64,000 bases of DNA from Pyrenopolyporus hunteri. Taxonomy: Eukaryota; Ascomycota; Sordariomycetes; Xylariales; Hypoxylaceae. The stretch covers positions 1-64,000 of the forward strand of contig CADCXC010000021.1 of assembly GCA_902806595.1 (NCBI GenBank). Direction: 5' to 3'. The translations under genes were made by a program, and so were the position numbers. A model generated the notes under the pieces. It had not been told where the DNA came from and made no database searches. It saw nothing but the letters and a program-made list of their open reading frames with translations. This document shows positions 1 to 16,139 of this stretch, in pieces; position 1 is the first letter of the stretch, and each line of letters starts with the position of its first letter.

Positions 1-35
1 TTAAAAATTAAATTTATATAATTAAATTATAATAA

Positions 36-295
36 TATAAATTCGTATTAAAATATTTATTATAACGATAATAATAATAAATATATTTTTATTAAATGTT
101 TCGTCGTTTTATATAATAAACATTTAAAATATAAACTTTTAAAAATAATATAAATATCGATTAATACGAAATTAATTTATTTATAATTTTTATATATATA
201 TAATTTAATTAATTTTATTTATTTTCGTATTTTTTATTATATAATTATATAATAATTTCTCGATTATTAATTAATAACCTTTTATTTATTTAATA
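36..295 (+). repeat. LTR copy A (copia family, RIP-degraded)
   Basis: It aligns by eye along its whole length with the other LTR copies. It has the same start (TATAA-TTCGTATTAAAATAT), the same central TTAAAT-GTTTCGTCGTTTT block, the ATTAATACGAAATTAAT block and the same ending TTATTTATTTAATA. It is in the same orientation as the flanks of the copia element at 10005-16401. No matching internal domain is obvious next to it, so it is a solo LTR or the edge of an element disrupted by later events. Confidence 0.75.
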
Positions 296-3200
296 TAAAT
301 TTATATAATTAAATATATATAATTAAATTTATTCGATTTAAATTTTTTAAATAAAATTATACGTTAAATTAAAATTAAATTTATATAATTAAATTTATAT
401 AATTTAAATTTTTTATATAAATTTATTTAATTTGATTTATTTAATTAAATTAATTTAATTAATAAAATCACTTATTAAAATATAAATAACTTTAAATATA
501 ATAATATAATATTTAATAAAACGATTTAATTAATTAAATAAACGCGTAATATAAATCGTTTAATATAACGTACGCGTAATTTATTAATATAACATATAAT
601 TTATATAACGTAAAAAATATAACTCGTAAATTTTTACGTAATTAAAATTTTTTTTACTTAAAAAAAAATTAAAATATATTTTAAAATTTTTTTAAATAAA
701 GTTAAATAATTGATAATAAACTTAAATACGATTTTATTATTTCGTTTTATATATATTTAAATATTTAAAATAAATATATAAAATTATAATTAAAATAATA
801 AAATAATTATTAAACTTTTTATTTAAATTTTTAAAATAATATATACGTATATATTTACATATATTAAACGACTTTTTATATACGTAAATACATATATATT
901 TATAAAACATTAATAATTATTACACGAAAAATATTTAATTAAATATTAAATTAATATATATTTAATTAATAAAAATAAAGTTAAATTATTATTAACTTTA
1001 ATTTTTTTATTATAAATTTATATAAAATATTAAATAACGTATTTTTATCGAAATATTTTTAATTATAATTTTAACGAAATATAATATAACTTTTTATTAA
1101 AATCCCTTATTATATTTTTTATTATTATAATAAAATTAATTATATAATAAAAGAAATAACTACATTTTTATACGAATTATTTAATTACCTTTAACTTTTA
1201 ATTTAAATATATATATTAATTATTAATTAAAATATTTAATATATATTTATAATAAAATAATTACGATTTTTTTTTACGATTTTTTTTACGATTTAATATC
1301 GCGACTTTATTTTACGACTTTTTTTATAACCTTTTTTATAACGTTTTTTACGATTTTTTATTATAATTTTATAATATTTATAATTTTTATTAATTTTATT
1401 ATTATATTTACTTCGATATATATAATTATATAAATATTATATTTTTATATTTTTTAAATAAAACTTTATTTTTTTATTTTTTATACCCTTTTAATACGAA
1501 GTAATTATACTTTTCGTAAAAAAAATCTTTTAAATTATTTTTATATAATTTATTTTAAAATAATTAAATATTAATTAATATATTTTTTATTAAATTTTAT
1601 AAACATTTATATTAAATTATATTACGTTTATATTTTTATTTTTAAATATATTTATTTAAACGATATTTATATTTTTTTTATATAATTTTAATTATTATTT
1701 ATATTATAAAAACCCGTTATTTAAAATTTTATTAAATTTTAATTTTAATTTTTAATTTTTAATTATATATTATTCGAAATATTTCTTTAAAATTATATAA
1801 TTTTACATATAAAAATATATTATATCGTTAATAAATTTTAATAAATAAATTATAAATTATTTATTATATAATTATTACGTTTTTAATATTAAAAAACCGT
1901 TAAAATTGTATTCGATTAATAATTTTTTTATTTTTTATATTAATTATATTAATTTAAAATCGTATTTTAAATTTATAATATAATTTTTTACATTAATTTT
2001 TTTTAAATTTAATTATATTATATTTATATAATTAATAATAATATAATTTTTATTTAATTAAAATTTAATACGATAATTATTTTATTAATATATAAAGTCG
2101 ATAATTTTTTATTTTATTATATTTTCATATATAATATATAACGCGATTTAATTAATTAAATTCCTTTTATTAAATAATTAAATTTTATAAAATTTATTAA
2201 AATAATTTTAAAATTATTAATTATAAAAAAAAAAAAAAAAAATAATTATATTTTTTAATACGTATAATTTAATATAAAGTTACATTAATTAATAATTATA
2301 ATTATTATTATTCGATTTTTCGATTTTATTTATTTATTTTTTATTTATATAAATTTAAAATTCGATAATTTTATATTTTAATTTTTTTAATTTCATTCGA
2401 ATTTTATATAATTATCGATAATTTTTAAATTATAATTAATTAAAATTACGTTTAAATTATAAAAAAAATTTCGATTTTATAATTTATTTACGTATATTAT
2501 AACCGAATTTTTAATTTAAAAATAATAAAAAAAAATTAATTTAATATATTTAAAAGTTAAAAATTATATTTATTTATATTAATTTATAATATTTTATAAA
2601 AATATACGTTAATATATACGTAAATTTCGAATTTAATAAAATTTAATTTATAATATTTATTTATAAATTAAATATAATTAAATTTCGAAATTATAAATTT
2701 TTTACGCGTTTTTCGTTTTATATTTAATTTATCGTTAATTTATTATCGTATAATTTTCGGGTAAAATTATCGATATATAATATAAATTATATTTTTCGTA
2801 ATTAAAAATTAAATATTTTAACGAACGCGTTCGAAAATATTATTTTTTTTTAAATTTTCGAAAATATTTAAAATTTATTTATAATTTTTAAAAAATTTAT
2901 ATATTTTAAATATATTATATATTCGTTTAATTAAGTTATTAATTTTTTTTTTATATTATTTTCGATTTTAATATAAATAAAAAACATTTTATTAATATTA
3001 AAATTTTATTAATTAAATCGAAATAAAATTTTATTATCGCGAAAATTTTTTTCGTAAAAAAAATAACGTATAAATTAAATAAATTCTTTGATATAAAACA
3101 TTAAATTATATTAATATTTTTTTTATTATCGTAATTTACATTATAAAAATCGTAAAAATAAATTAATTTTAAGTTTTTTAAATTTTAAATAATTAATAAT

Positions 3201-6200
3201 TTAAATATATAAAAGTTTAATATTAAAAAATTTAAAAAAATTTTTTTTAATGTTATTTATATTTAATTTATTTTTATAAATATTTTATTTATTAAAGTAT
3301 CGTTAAAAAAACCGTCGGTTAATAATAATATTATATTTTTTTTAAAACTTTTATAATATTTTATTTTAAGAATTTTTATTTATTAAATATTATTAAATAA
3401 TTTAATTTTTTTAAATAATTATTTAAGTTTTAAATTAACGTATAATAATTTAAAATGATTTTAATATTATATTAAAATATAAATAATTTTATAAATAAAT
3501 AAATATATTAAAATTTATAAAATATAAGTTTTTATATTATTAATATCGATTTATTTAATTAATATAATTATTATTACTTATATTAAATATAATATAAATT
3601 TTACGAAGTATATATAAAACATTTATCGTTTGTTATTATATAAAATTAATTTTTTTTTAAAATTAAAATTTTTTATATATATACGATATAATAAAATTTT
3701 AAATTTTAACTTAATTATAATAATAAATTGATTTTAATAAAATATATTTACTTTTAAATTATTATTATTTTAATAAAAAACTCGAAATTAAAGTTAAAAT
3801 ATATAACGTTTTTCGACGTTATTAAAAAAAAAACGTTTATTAAAATATATAAAAAAAATTCCTTAATTTTAAAAATACGTAAAATTTTTTAAAATAATTA
3901 ATAATAAATATTTATTAATAATCGTTTAAAATAATGTATATTAATTTATATATTTATTAAAAATATATTTAATATAAATAATTTTATAATAATTTTTATA
4001 AAATATTATTTTTTTATAAAAATCTTTTATAATATATATTTAATATATAAAAAGTATAATATATAAAATTTTATTAATTTAATTTTGATATAATAAATCG
4101 ATTATTATATTAATTTATCGAAATATTTCGTTAATTTATAATCGTTTTTATAAACGACGTTGTAATAAAAAAATAATTATATAAAATTTAATATATATTT
4201 AAATAAAATTATATAAATAATAATATATAAATTTTCGAATTTTTTTTTAAATTATATAAATATTATTAATATAATTATAAATAAAATTTACGTATTTTTT
4301 ATTTATTATATATATATATATTAAAACGTATTTATTTATAAATAATTTTATGATTTTATTATTATAATTTTATTATTATATTTAAATATATTTAATTAAT
4401 TAATTATATATTTAATGTTATAATAAAAAGAAAAATTTAAATTTTTTTTAAATTATAAAGTTACATTTAATTTATATTATTATATTTTATAAAATTAATT
4501 TATTAATATATATAATAATATTTTAATTTTTTTCGTTAATTTTTTCGAATAAATTCGCGTTTAATTATAATGTTAAAATATATTTAAATATAATTAAATC
4601 GTTAAATATTTGGTAAATTTATATATTTTTTTTGTAAAAATTTATTTATTGTTTTTAATGTAAAGTTTTTATAATATATTTTTATTTCGATATTATAATC
4701 GAAATCGATAAATTTTAATATAAAATTAATTAATTAACGTAAATTATTTTTTAATTTAATTTATAAAAACGTATAAAATAACGATTTTATATATATAAAA
4801 AATAAAATATATATTTTAACTTTTATAATTATTAATTATATTATTTATATATTTATCGAAAAATTATAACTTCGATATTTTTTTTATAAATTTAATAAAT
4901 TAAATATTAAAAGAAATTATTTTTTTATTTATTTTAATTTTTATTTTATTATTATTTTATATTATATATTATTATTTATTTTTTAACGATATTAAAAAAC
5001 GTTATATATTTTAAATTTTACGAAAATAATTTTAATTATATAATAATATATAAAATAATTTTTAAATTTTATTTCGAAACGAATTGTAAAATTTATTATT
5101 TTTATTATAAATTTTATTATTTTTTAATTATTAATTTTATAAATAATTATTAACTTTTACGTAAAAATTTAATTATTTTATTTAATATTTAATTTAATAA
5201 TACGATTACGATATTTTTTAACGAAATATTTTTTATTTTATAAAATAATTTATTTGTTATATAATTTAATAATTTAAACGTTATATTTCATAGTCGAAGT
5301 ATTTTATTATTATGTAAATTATTTTTAAATATATCGTTTTAAAATTTATAATCGAAAATTAATATAATCGAAAAAAAATAATTAAAATATAAATCGTTTA
5401 TCGAATATAATTTTAAAATAATTTTTATTTAAATAAATTTAAAATTTAATATAATAAAAAAAAATATTAAATTATAAAAAATTTAATCGATTTATAATTA
5501 AATTTATAATATAATTTGTTTTAAAATATATATATATATTTATAATTTTTATATATATATTAATAAAAATAATAAAATAAAAAAAAATTAATATTAATTA
5601 AAACGATAAAAAATTATAAATTTAATCGATACGAAATTTAAAATTATTTAATAAACGTTTATATTAAAAATGATTAATATTTTAATTTTTTTATATTCGA
5701 ATAAAATTACGTTATAATATTAATTAAAATAAAGTATTTTAAATTTATATAAAATTAATAAATATATAATTTATAAATATATTAAATATATAAAATTTAT
5801 TTAATATATTAAAATAACGTAAATATTTAAAATAAAAATAATAAATATCGTTAATTATAAAAAAATAACGATAAATAATTTATTTAATAAAAATAATATA
5901 TTTTAAAATTTTATAAAAAATATAATTAAAAATAAAATATATAAAATTTATATAATTATATATAAAAACGAAATTTTAATTTTACGAAAAAAAATTAAAA
6001 CGTTATTTTAAATATTTGTAAATTTATTTTTTAATAAAAAAAATTAAAATACCCCTTTGTTTAATTAATTTTTTTTTTAAATTAAATAATTTTATTTTTA
6101 TTTAATTACTTTTTTTCGTTAAATTATATTTATTCGTTTAATTAAAATTTTTTGTTAAATTAAATTTTTACGTTTAATATAATCATTAATTTTTAAATCG

Positions 6201-9200
6201 ATTATAATTTAATTTCGTTAATAAAATTATAATAAAAATAACTTTTAAAATTATTTAATTTATTATTAAAAAAAATCGTAAAAACGTATCGAAATTTTAC
6301 GTTATTATTAAAATTTAAAATTTATAATATAAACGTAAATTTAATTAAAATTTTTATAATTATTATTAATATCGAATTAAAATAATTTTAATGTTAATAT
6401 TTTTAAACGAAATTTTGTTTTTATAACGTTTAAAACTTTAAATATTGTTACTAATTTTATCGAAAATTTAATTAATTTTATTAAAAATCCCATTAATAAT
6501 AATATTTCGCTTTTAAACGTTAATAAAATAATCGAATAAACGATGTAAAAAAAAAATTAAAATTAATTGTATTACGAAATAAATAAATTATAAATATATT
6601 AATTATTGAAAAAATAATTTTATTAAAATAATTTAATATTCGTTTATAATTAAAATTACTTAAAATATAAAAAAATATTAAATATAATTAATTTAATTTA
6701 TTATTAATTAAAAAAATATTACTTTTATTAAATAATATTATAAAAATTTTTATTATTATATTAAATTTTATTAACGATAATTACTTTAAAATATTTATTA
6801 ATTTAATTTATTATATTATTTTCGATATTAATTGTTTACTTTTATTTAATATATAAAATAAAAAATAAAAATTTAATTAATCGTCGATCGAATTTATTAA
6901 ATTAATTAATAAAAATGAATTAATAATACGCTTTAAAACTTATATTATTTAATTTATAAATGTTTATATACGTAATATAATTAAAATTAAAATACGATAT
7001 ATTATTACGAACGTAATTAATATAAAATTACGTCGTAATTTATTTAAATTTTATTTAAATAAAAAAAAATTAATTAATTATTTTTTATTATAATAAATAT
7101 AAATTAAAAAATAAATTTTAAATATTATATAATTAAATTATTTAAAAATAATTAAATATATTTTTATTATAATCCTTTTATTTTATATAATATATATACG
7201 ATATAAATTTATATAATTATATTTTAAATAAATTTTATTATTTTATTTAATAAAACTTTTTATTTTTTATTAATAATTTCGTCGTTTTTTTTTTTATAAA
7301 CGATATTAAATACGTTATTTTTTTTTTAACGTATATAAAATTATTAATTTATTTTCGAAATTTATTCGAATATTAATTTACTTAAAAATCGTTATATATT
7401 TATATTATTTTTTATATTTTTTTTTATAATTACGTATTTTTTAATCGATAAAAAAAATTATAAAATTTGTTAACGTAAATATAAAATTTAAAATAAAAAT
7501 TAAAATTAATATTAAAATTAATATTATTATATATTATTAATATAATCGTTTTAAATTTTTCTTTTTAAATATATAAATTTATAAATAAATAACGTAAATT
7601 TTTATCGTTATAATAATAATAAATATATACACCGTTTATTAAATTTATATTTTAATTTATAAATACGAAGGTAATTATATATATTTTTTATAAATTACAT
7701 TTATTTACGTATTAATTATATCGTTATTTATTAATACGTAAAAAATTATAAATTTAAATATATAAAATAAAAATATTTTTTAATAATATATTAATAATAT
7801 ATTATAAATAAATATAAATTTTAATTAACGATTATATCGTTAATTTATTATTAAAAATAATTTAATATAATTAATATATTAATTATTTTCCATTAATATA
7901 CGTTTAAAACGTAAAATTAATAAAAATATAATAATATTATAAATAAAAATAAGTAAATTAATTATATAAAAATAAACGATTTAAACGATTTTTTATATAA
8001 TTATAAAAATTATAAAATTATATTAATTATATAAATGTCGTTATAATTAATTTATTTAATATATATATAAATAAACTTTTAATTTTTTTTTAAAAAAATT
8101 AAAATAAATATTATACGACATATTAATTATTAAAATTATAATTATAAAAACATTTAATAAAAAATAATATAAAATACATTAAATAAATTTATATTATTTT
8201 ATAAAAAACGAAAAAAAAAACGTTAAAAAAATTTAAATTTAAATATAAATTTACTTTTATTAACACACGTAAAAATAAAATTTATTATATATTTAAAAAT
8301 AAATATAATCCATATATAAAAACGGTAAAATATCACCATACTTATTATTAATTATTTAAATTTATTTATTATAATTTAATAATAAAATTTATTTAATAAA
8401 ATTATAACATTATATTTATTTATTTAATTTAATTAATAAAATAAATAAAAATTTAAATTTAATTAATTACGTTATTAATATTTTATTAATTATAAAATAA
8501 AAAATAAAATATAAATTACGACTTACGAAATTATTAAATTTTAATATATATTTTCTTTTTTTTTTTTTATATATATATTATAACGATATTATAATATTAA
8601 TATAAACGTTTATTTACGATTTTAATAATTATAAAAACCTTTTTAAATTTTATCGATTTTATTTTATTAAAATTTATATTTAAAACTTTTAAAATTTAAC
8701 TTAATTCGAAATTTATTAAAACTAAATATATTAATTATAATTTAATTATATAAATATTTATTAAATAATCTTCGAATATTATTTATCGATTTACTTTATA
8801 ATATTTTAATAATAATATTATTTTCGATAAATTTAAATAATTCGAATATAACCTTAAAAATTATAATATAACTATTAATAAATCACATAAAAAAATTATA
8901 ATTTTTAAAGTAAAATTTTAATTAATATTAAAACATTTAAAAAATTAAATATAAAATATAAAAAAATAATTTATAATATTTAAAATCGAACTTTAAAATA
9001 AACGTTAAAAACGTTGAATTAAATATCTATACGTATATTTATATTATTAAAATATACGTTTAAAACATTAAAATAAATATTTATATAATTAAAACGTATT
9101 TTATATATATTAATATTAATTTATAAATAAAATATTTATATTACTTTAAATTTATTATAATATATATAAAATTTATTAACTTTATTAAATAATCGAAAAA

Positions 9201-10004
9201 TTTTTTAATTTAAAAAATTTTTTATTAAATAAAATTATAAATTATATTATAAAATTAAAATCGAATTATAAATTAAATTATTCGACGTAATTAACGTTTA
9301 TATTATTTATATTAACTTAGATATATAATATTAAATTAATGTTTAAATAATAAAAATATAATAAAATATTTAAAAAAAAAAAAATTAAAAATTAAAAAAA
9401 TAAATTTAATATATTTAAATATATTTTTATTTTATTATTTAAATGTATATATTATATATACGTATTTATTAATACGTTTAATATATATAAAATAATAATA
9501 TAAAATAATATAAATAATATATATAATTAAAATTATAAATAATTTAAAATTCGAAATATTTATTATTTTAATTAATTAAAATATAACGTTATTATAATTA
9601 CGTAATTATATAATAACTTATATTTTATTCGATTTTTATATTAATATTATAATTATACGTAATTAATATATAATTTATATATATAATATCGTAAATTTAA
9701 AACGAATTTTTTAAAATCGTTTAAAAAAATATATACGAATAAAATAAAAATTTTTAAAATAAAAATTTAAATTGAAATTACCGGTAAAACTTATAATATA
9801 ATTAATCGATCGATTTAATAAAATCGATTAATAAAATAAATAATAATAATAAATTTATTATATAATTAAATAAATATAATTATATTTTTAATAAAAATTA
9901 TAATTTATAATCGACTTTCGATTATATTAATTAATTTTTTAATTAATAACGTTTATTATTACTTTTATTTTTATAATTTACGTTCGAAATTTAAATTATA
10001 GTTA
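296..10004. other. RIP-degraded repeat sea, no gene
   Basis: This is AT-rich sequence with CpG-only cytosines and no open frame. It carries homopolymer runs (18 A at 2225-2242). I could not assign the ancestral elements. It is presumably made of older or more heavily mutated transposons than the copia element that follows, because even fewer CC and CT dinucleotides survive here. Confidence 0.7.
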
Positions 10005-10266
10005 TGTAATTTTATATTAAAAAATCCACCGTAACGGTAATAACGATAGATATACTTTTATTAAATGCTTCGTCGCTTTAAATAACGAAAATCTAAAGCA
10101 TATATTTTAAAAAAATATATAAATATCGATTAATGTAAAATTAATTAATTATATTTTTATATAAATAAATATAATAAATATAATTTTTTTTCGTAACTTT
10201 TATATTAAATAATCGCTTAATATATTTCCTTCGATTTATTAATTAATAACCTTTTATTATTTAATA
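10005..10266 (+). repeat. 5' LTR (copy B) of the copia element
   Basis: It begins TGTAATTTTATATTAAAAAAT and ends TTATTATTTAATA, and is nearly colinear with 16140-16401. It keeps several cytosines outside CpG (TCCACC, GCTTCG, CTTCG), so it is less mutated than the other copies. The first two bases are the expected TG of an LTR. The expected terminal CA appears as TA, as RIP would leave it. Confidence 0.85.
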
Positions 10267-10957
10267 TTAATTAATGTTTAATTAATAAATTAAATATAAA
10301 TAATAAAGTTTTTATTAAAAAGAAGTTTACGAATTTAAAAAAGTTTAAAATACGAAAGGATTATTTATTTTATTATAATTTAATTTAAAAAAATATTAAA
10401 GTTCGATCGAACGTATAAATTTTAATAAAAAAAAGCGATTAATTATTAAACTACTTTTAAAAACTCGAAGCGTTTTACGTTAATAATTTTTAAAAATGTA
10501 AAATTAATCGTATTATTTTAAAAATTTTAAGGTGTAATGTATCGTACGTAATATATTAAATAATATTTATATATAATATATAAAAAAATATTAATAAATT
10601 TACGTTTATTACGTACGAAAAACTTTATTATTATATTTAATTAATTATTCGAAGCGTTTTACGTTAATAATAATTAATCGAATACGAAAACGGTTATTTT
10701 AATTTTTATAAATTTTTACTTTTAATTAATTAAACTCGAAACGTATATACGTTAACGATTCGATTATTCGTAAAAAAACTTTTAAATCGACTTATTTATT
10801 ATTTTTTTTTATTTTATTTTATTTTTTTTATATCGATTATCGTTATTAAATAATTATAATTAAAAATTTTTTTCTTATATAAATAAAAATTTTTTTTTTA
10901 TTTTTAACGAAATATTATAATATTAAACTTATTAATTAATTAAAATTTATTTATATA

Positions 10958-11560
10958 ATGTCGAAAATAAATAAAATTTAAAAAAATTTCGTTAATTCGA
11001 ATTATATAGGTTTAAATTTTAAAGAATTTAACTTCGATAAAATAAAATTAAAAGTTTTAAATATTTATTTCGCGAAATGTTTTTAAATGTATAGTAATAA
11101 TTTTTTTAACGTTCGATTATAACGACGATTTAAAAAAAATTTCGGTAATTAAAACGAAAAATAATTTTAATATATAATTAAATAATTACGTATTAAAAAA
11201 ATCGATTATTTACGAAAATATAACGTATATATTAAAAACGTTCGTATTTACGTTAAAAAATTAACGAAAATAATTAAAGTTATTAAATTCCCATTATTTT
11301 TAAAAAATACCATTAAAAAAATAATTAAAAAATAATTTAACGAATTTATTAATAAAAGTAACTTTATCTTTTTACGAAAATTTTAATAAAAATATACTTT
11401 TTTAACCGATTAAAAACCCTTAAATTAAACGTAATTAAAGTAGTTAATAACCCCTAAAATTATCGTAATAATACTTATAATATTTAACGATATAAAGGAT
11501 ATTATAATATAATTATCGAAATAACCTTAAAACCTTATAATATAATAATTAATTTAATAA
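10958..11560 (+). pseudogene. gag ghost of the copia element
   Basis: An ATG at 10958 opens a frame that reads M-S-K-I-N-K-I and then continues for about 200 codons with only TAA/TAG interruptions. These fall at positions that could have been CAA, CAG or TGG before RIP. Position (about 690 bp after the 5' LTR) and strand fit the start of gag(-pol). Identification as gag rests on position and not on a recognised motif. Confidence 0.5.
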
Positions 11561-14559
11561 TAACTCGATTAATAATAACTTATTATTTCTACTATTTCTT
11601 AATAATAAATCAATTAATAATACTATATTATTTTTTAATAATAATCGATATAATAATTAATATTATAATAATTATAATATTAATTCGATTAATAACGTTA
11701 TATTATTTTATAATAATAACGAAATTTATAATCGTTATACCGTTTATAATTAATTTAATAAATATATTAATATTTAATAAACCTTAATTCGTTACGTATT
11801 TTTATCGACTTCGTTAAAATATATAATAATAATAATTATAAGTTTAAAAGTAATAAATACGATATTATAAACGAAAAAATAAAGGTTTTTAAAAATTTAT
11901 ATCATAAAATTAAAGTTAAGGAATATATATACGTTAATACGTATTTAACGATGTTAAAAAAACGAATATAATAATATTATTACGATTAATTAATCGGTAT
12001 AAATTATATCTTTTAAAATATAATTAAATATACGAAAACGTATTTTTATTTATTAAAAAATTAATAGATGTATATAATTAAATAATGTTAAACGATAATA
12101 TTTTTAATTATAAAAAAAAACTTTAATAAAAATTTATTTATTTAAATAAAATTATTAATCGAAAAAATTTAATGTATTTAAAAAAAATTAATTATTAATT
12201 ACGTAATCGATTATAATTTTAAAAAAAGTATCGTAGTTATCGTATAAAAATATTTTATTTTTTACGTTATAATTTTTCGATAATTAAATATATTCGATAA
12301 TATTTATTTAAATTTTCGAATTATCGCCGATATAATATATCGTATTAAATTATATAATATAAGTTATAATTAAAAAATATCGAATTAATATTAAATTAAT
12401 CGAATTTATTATAATAATAAAAGTTAATTTCGATTATACGACGAAATTTTATAACGTATTAAAAAATCGTAATATTAAAAAAAATATTTTATATACGATA
12501 AAACGAAATATTAATTTATAAAACACTTTATTTTAAAACGACGAAATAAACGTATAAATTAACGACGTTACGTATAAAAACGAAATTTCGATTTTAAAAA
12601 TATTAACGAAAATTATAATTAATTTTTATTCGATTACGAAAAAATCGACGTACGAAAAAATAACGATAACGACGATAAATAAAATTACGATATTTAATAT
12701 ATTTAAAAAAATAATAAAAACGACGAAAAATTATCGATTATTACTTTAAATTATTATTTTATTATTTACGGCGAAATTAACGGTTAAAACGTAATAAATA
12801 TATTTATAAATTAAGTAACGTTTTACGCGATAATCGTAACCGACGTTTTTAATTTTATAATTTACGATATTTTATACGATATTACGTTTTATTTTAACGA
12901 TCGATACGTTAATATATTTTAAAGTATTATATCGAATATAAAAATAATCGAAATCTTATTTAACGGCGAACTTTAATTTAAAATTTTATAACGATTATAT
13001 TTATATATATTTTTAAATATCGAAATAATAAAACGTTATATTATTCGATTTAACGACAACGTAAAATAACGAAACTTAAACATTATTTACGTATTTATAT
13101 CGTTTAAATTTATTACGTTTTAAATTATATCGTTAAATATATCGTTTTTATTATATTTTAAAAATATAAATCGTTTTAATATATATTTTAATAATATTAA
13201 AAACGTATTTATATATAAAAATAAAAAGTATTTTATCGTTTATAAATGAAAATATTTATAGTTTTTATTTAACGATTATAATTTTATAATTATTTATTAT
13301 TATTTTACGAAAATTAAATTTCGTTAAATTTATCGACGATTCGACTACTTTATAATAAATAAATTATATCGCTTATTTATTAAAATAAATTATAATAATT
13401 TCGATAAAATTTTAATCGATAAAATTAATAAATATTATTATTAATATTAAATATATAATAATTAATTAAAACGATTTAAATTTACTATTAAAAATAACGT
13501 TAATTTTAATTATAATATATTCGTCGACGTAATATATATTAATACGAAATTAATATTTTATATTATTAATTAAATTACGATATATTAAATTACGAAATTT
13601 TTAAAAAATATAATAATAAAATATACTTAAAATATATTACGAATAATATAAATTAATATTTATTTAAGTCTATTCGACGGTATTATTTACGATGTTAAAA
13701 AGAATTTTATTATTAATAAATTTACGATTAATATTAAAACTTTAAATATTATAGTTAAAAAAATATCCGTTAAGTTTTATAATTCGATAAATAAATTAAA
13801 ACGGTATTATAAATCGTTACGACGAGTTTTTAAAGTTATATTTAAAGATTTATTTAACGTAAAATTTAAATACGTATTATAAATAATTATAAAAATTATT
13901 AATAACACCGTAAAATTTAACGAATTAATACTTACGTTATTAATATTTAATACGTATTTACGATTAATCGATAATTTATTTATAATATTATTTTTAAAAA
14001 TTAAAAAAACGACGATTAAAAAAGTTATAATTAAAATAAATAAAATTAAAACGAAACAATAAATAATCGATGTTTTTAATATAAAAAATAATTCGAATAT
14101 TTTCGATATATTAAATCTATTATTACAGTTAAAAATACGTATTTACCGCGAAAAAAACGGTTAAAAAAACTTATATACGTTAATTATTAAAGACGGCGAA
14201 ACGTGTATAGTTAAAATAAATAATAAGTCCGTTAATTTTTATATAATAATCGTTAAACCATATAATCGTAATACGATAATTAACGTATTAAAGTTTATTT
14301 CGATCGTAAAACCCGATTTTAATTTCGATTAATAGGAAAATAACGATGATAAAATATACGTATTATCGAAAAATTTATTTAAAACCTAAAAACGAAAACG
14401 TAAAAAACCACTCGATAATAAAAATAAATTAAAAGTTATTATTATTTATATAACTATAAAAAAACGTGAAAATTAACTTTTAATCGTTTAATTACGTAAA
14501 AAAAAGAAAATTATAACCCTTAAAAAACCTTTTAAAAAATTAAATACGAAAGAAATTAA

Positions 14560-16060
14560 AAGATTTATTAATAAAAACGTATTTTTATTTAAAAAATACA
14601 ATTTCGTTAAATTTTACGATATTTAATTATTTAATTTCCGTATCGTTCGAAAAATTAAAAGAAAAAATACTTTATATTTTTTCGAAAAATTTAAATTTAT
14701 TATTTAAAATTATAACGACGAAAGTAAAAAAATAATATTAATATAATTACCGATTATATAACGATTAAATTAACGAATAATTATAACATTAATATTTATT
14801 TTTATAAAAAAAAAAATAAAAGTTTAATTACGCGATATTATATAAATTTATATATAATTAAAGTTAAAATTAAATCGTATCGTTTTAACTCGATTATTTT
14901 TTACCTTTATATTTAAATATCTTTTTAATACGATTATAATAGTTATAAAACTTTTATATAATATAATAAAAGTTAATATATATTAATAAATTATATATTT
15001 TAAATATTATAAAAAAAAACTTTAAATAATTATATTTACGTATAATTTATATTTATTAATATTAAAACCGATCGATCGTTTCGAATTAATGGGTATATAA
15101 ATTAATAATACCTTCGAATTATTCGATAAAATGTTCGATTAAATGAAAAATTAAAAACGAAAAAAAATAAAATTTTTAATTAAATTAAAAAAATATTTAA
15201 TTATAAATTACTCGATTATTTTTAACGAATATATTATTATTATAAAAATTAACGAAATAATCTATTTACGTTAAAAAAATTAAAAAAAAAAATTACCTTT
15301 ATTAAAATCGATGTTAATAATATAACGTATTAATATATATAATAACGTATTCGTAAAACGTATATCGCATCGATTTATTAACTTAAAATTACGTATAATA
15401 TATCCGAAGTAATTTAATATCGTAAATTCGAAATTATCGAAATTACGAAACTTAATAAACGACTTAATTAATAAAAAATAAATATCGATCGAAAATTACG
15501 ATTCGTACTTTTAAATTTAAAAATTATTAAATTATTCGTTTTCGTCGATAAATCATTTATAAATAATAAAAATTTAAATTTTTAAATCGAATATATTATA
15601 TTTATTATAAATAAAACGTTTTTAAAATTATCTTTTAATATTAAAAGTAATATTATTTATTAAAATTCGATTAAATTAAAACGCGTTATATAAAATATCT
15701 TAATAAACGAAATTTACGTTATAATATATAACGTAAATATAATAATAATTTTTAAAACGACGATTTTATTAATTAATAAAAAATTAAGTTATTTAAATTT
15801 TTTTATTATTATTTATATTAATTTTTATTTACTTTACGAATGTTTAATTAAATTAAATACTACGAAAAAAAAAAACTTATAATCGATATTATATCATTTC
15901 GATAATCGTATAAAAAACGAAAAATAACGAAGATTAAATAAATTTATAAAAAAAATAACCCTATCGACGTTATAACGAAAAATAATATTAATAAAACGTT
16001 AAAAATATTTATTAATATAAATAATATTACGATAAAGTTATAAAAATAAATAAAAAAATA
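14560..16060 (+). pseudogene. Reverse transcriptase/RNase H ghost (copia)
   Basis: The reading frame (first base at coordinates equal to 1 modulo 3) still spells a recognisable copia-type RT C-terminus and RNase H with RIP stops. It shows the AYIAS-like motif at 15352-15375, a K-R-L-N stretch near 15450, F-V-D-K-S-F at 15541-15558 matching the family's F-x-D-A-S-F, and Y-E-C-L at 15835-15846. A one-base frame change is needed to reach the N-P-(A)-D-V-x-T-K motif at 15954-15980. The match is to fungal copia elements from memory of the family, not from a search. Confidence 0.75.
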
Positions 16061-16139
16061 AAAAAAAAGAAATTTATTATTATTAATAATTAAAAAAAAA
16101 AAAGAATTACGAAAAAAAAAAAAATTACTAATATAATTA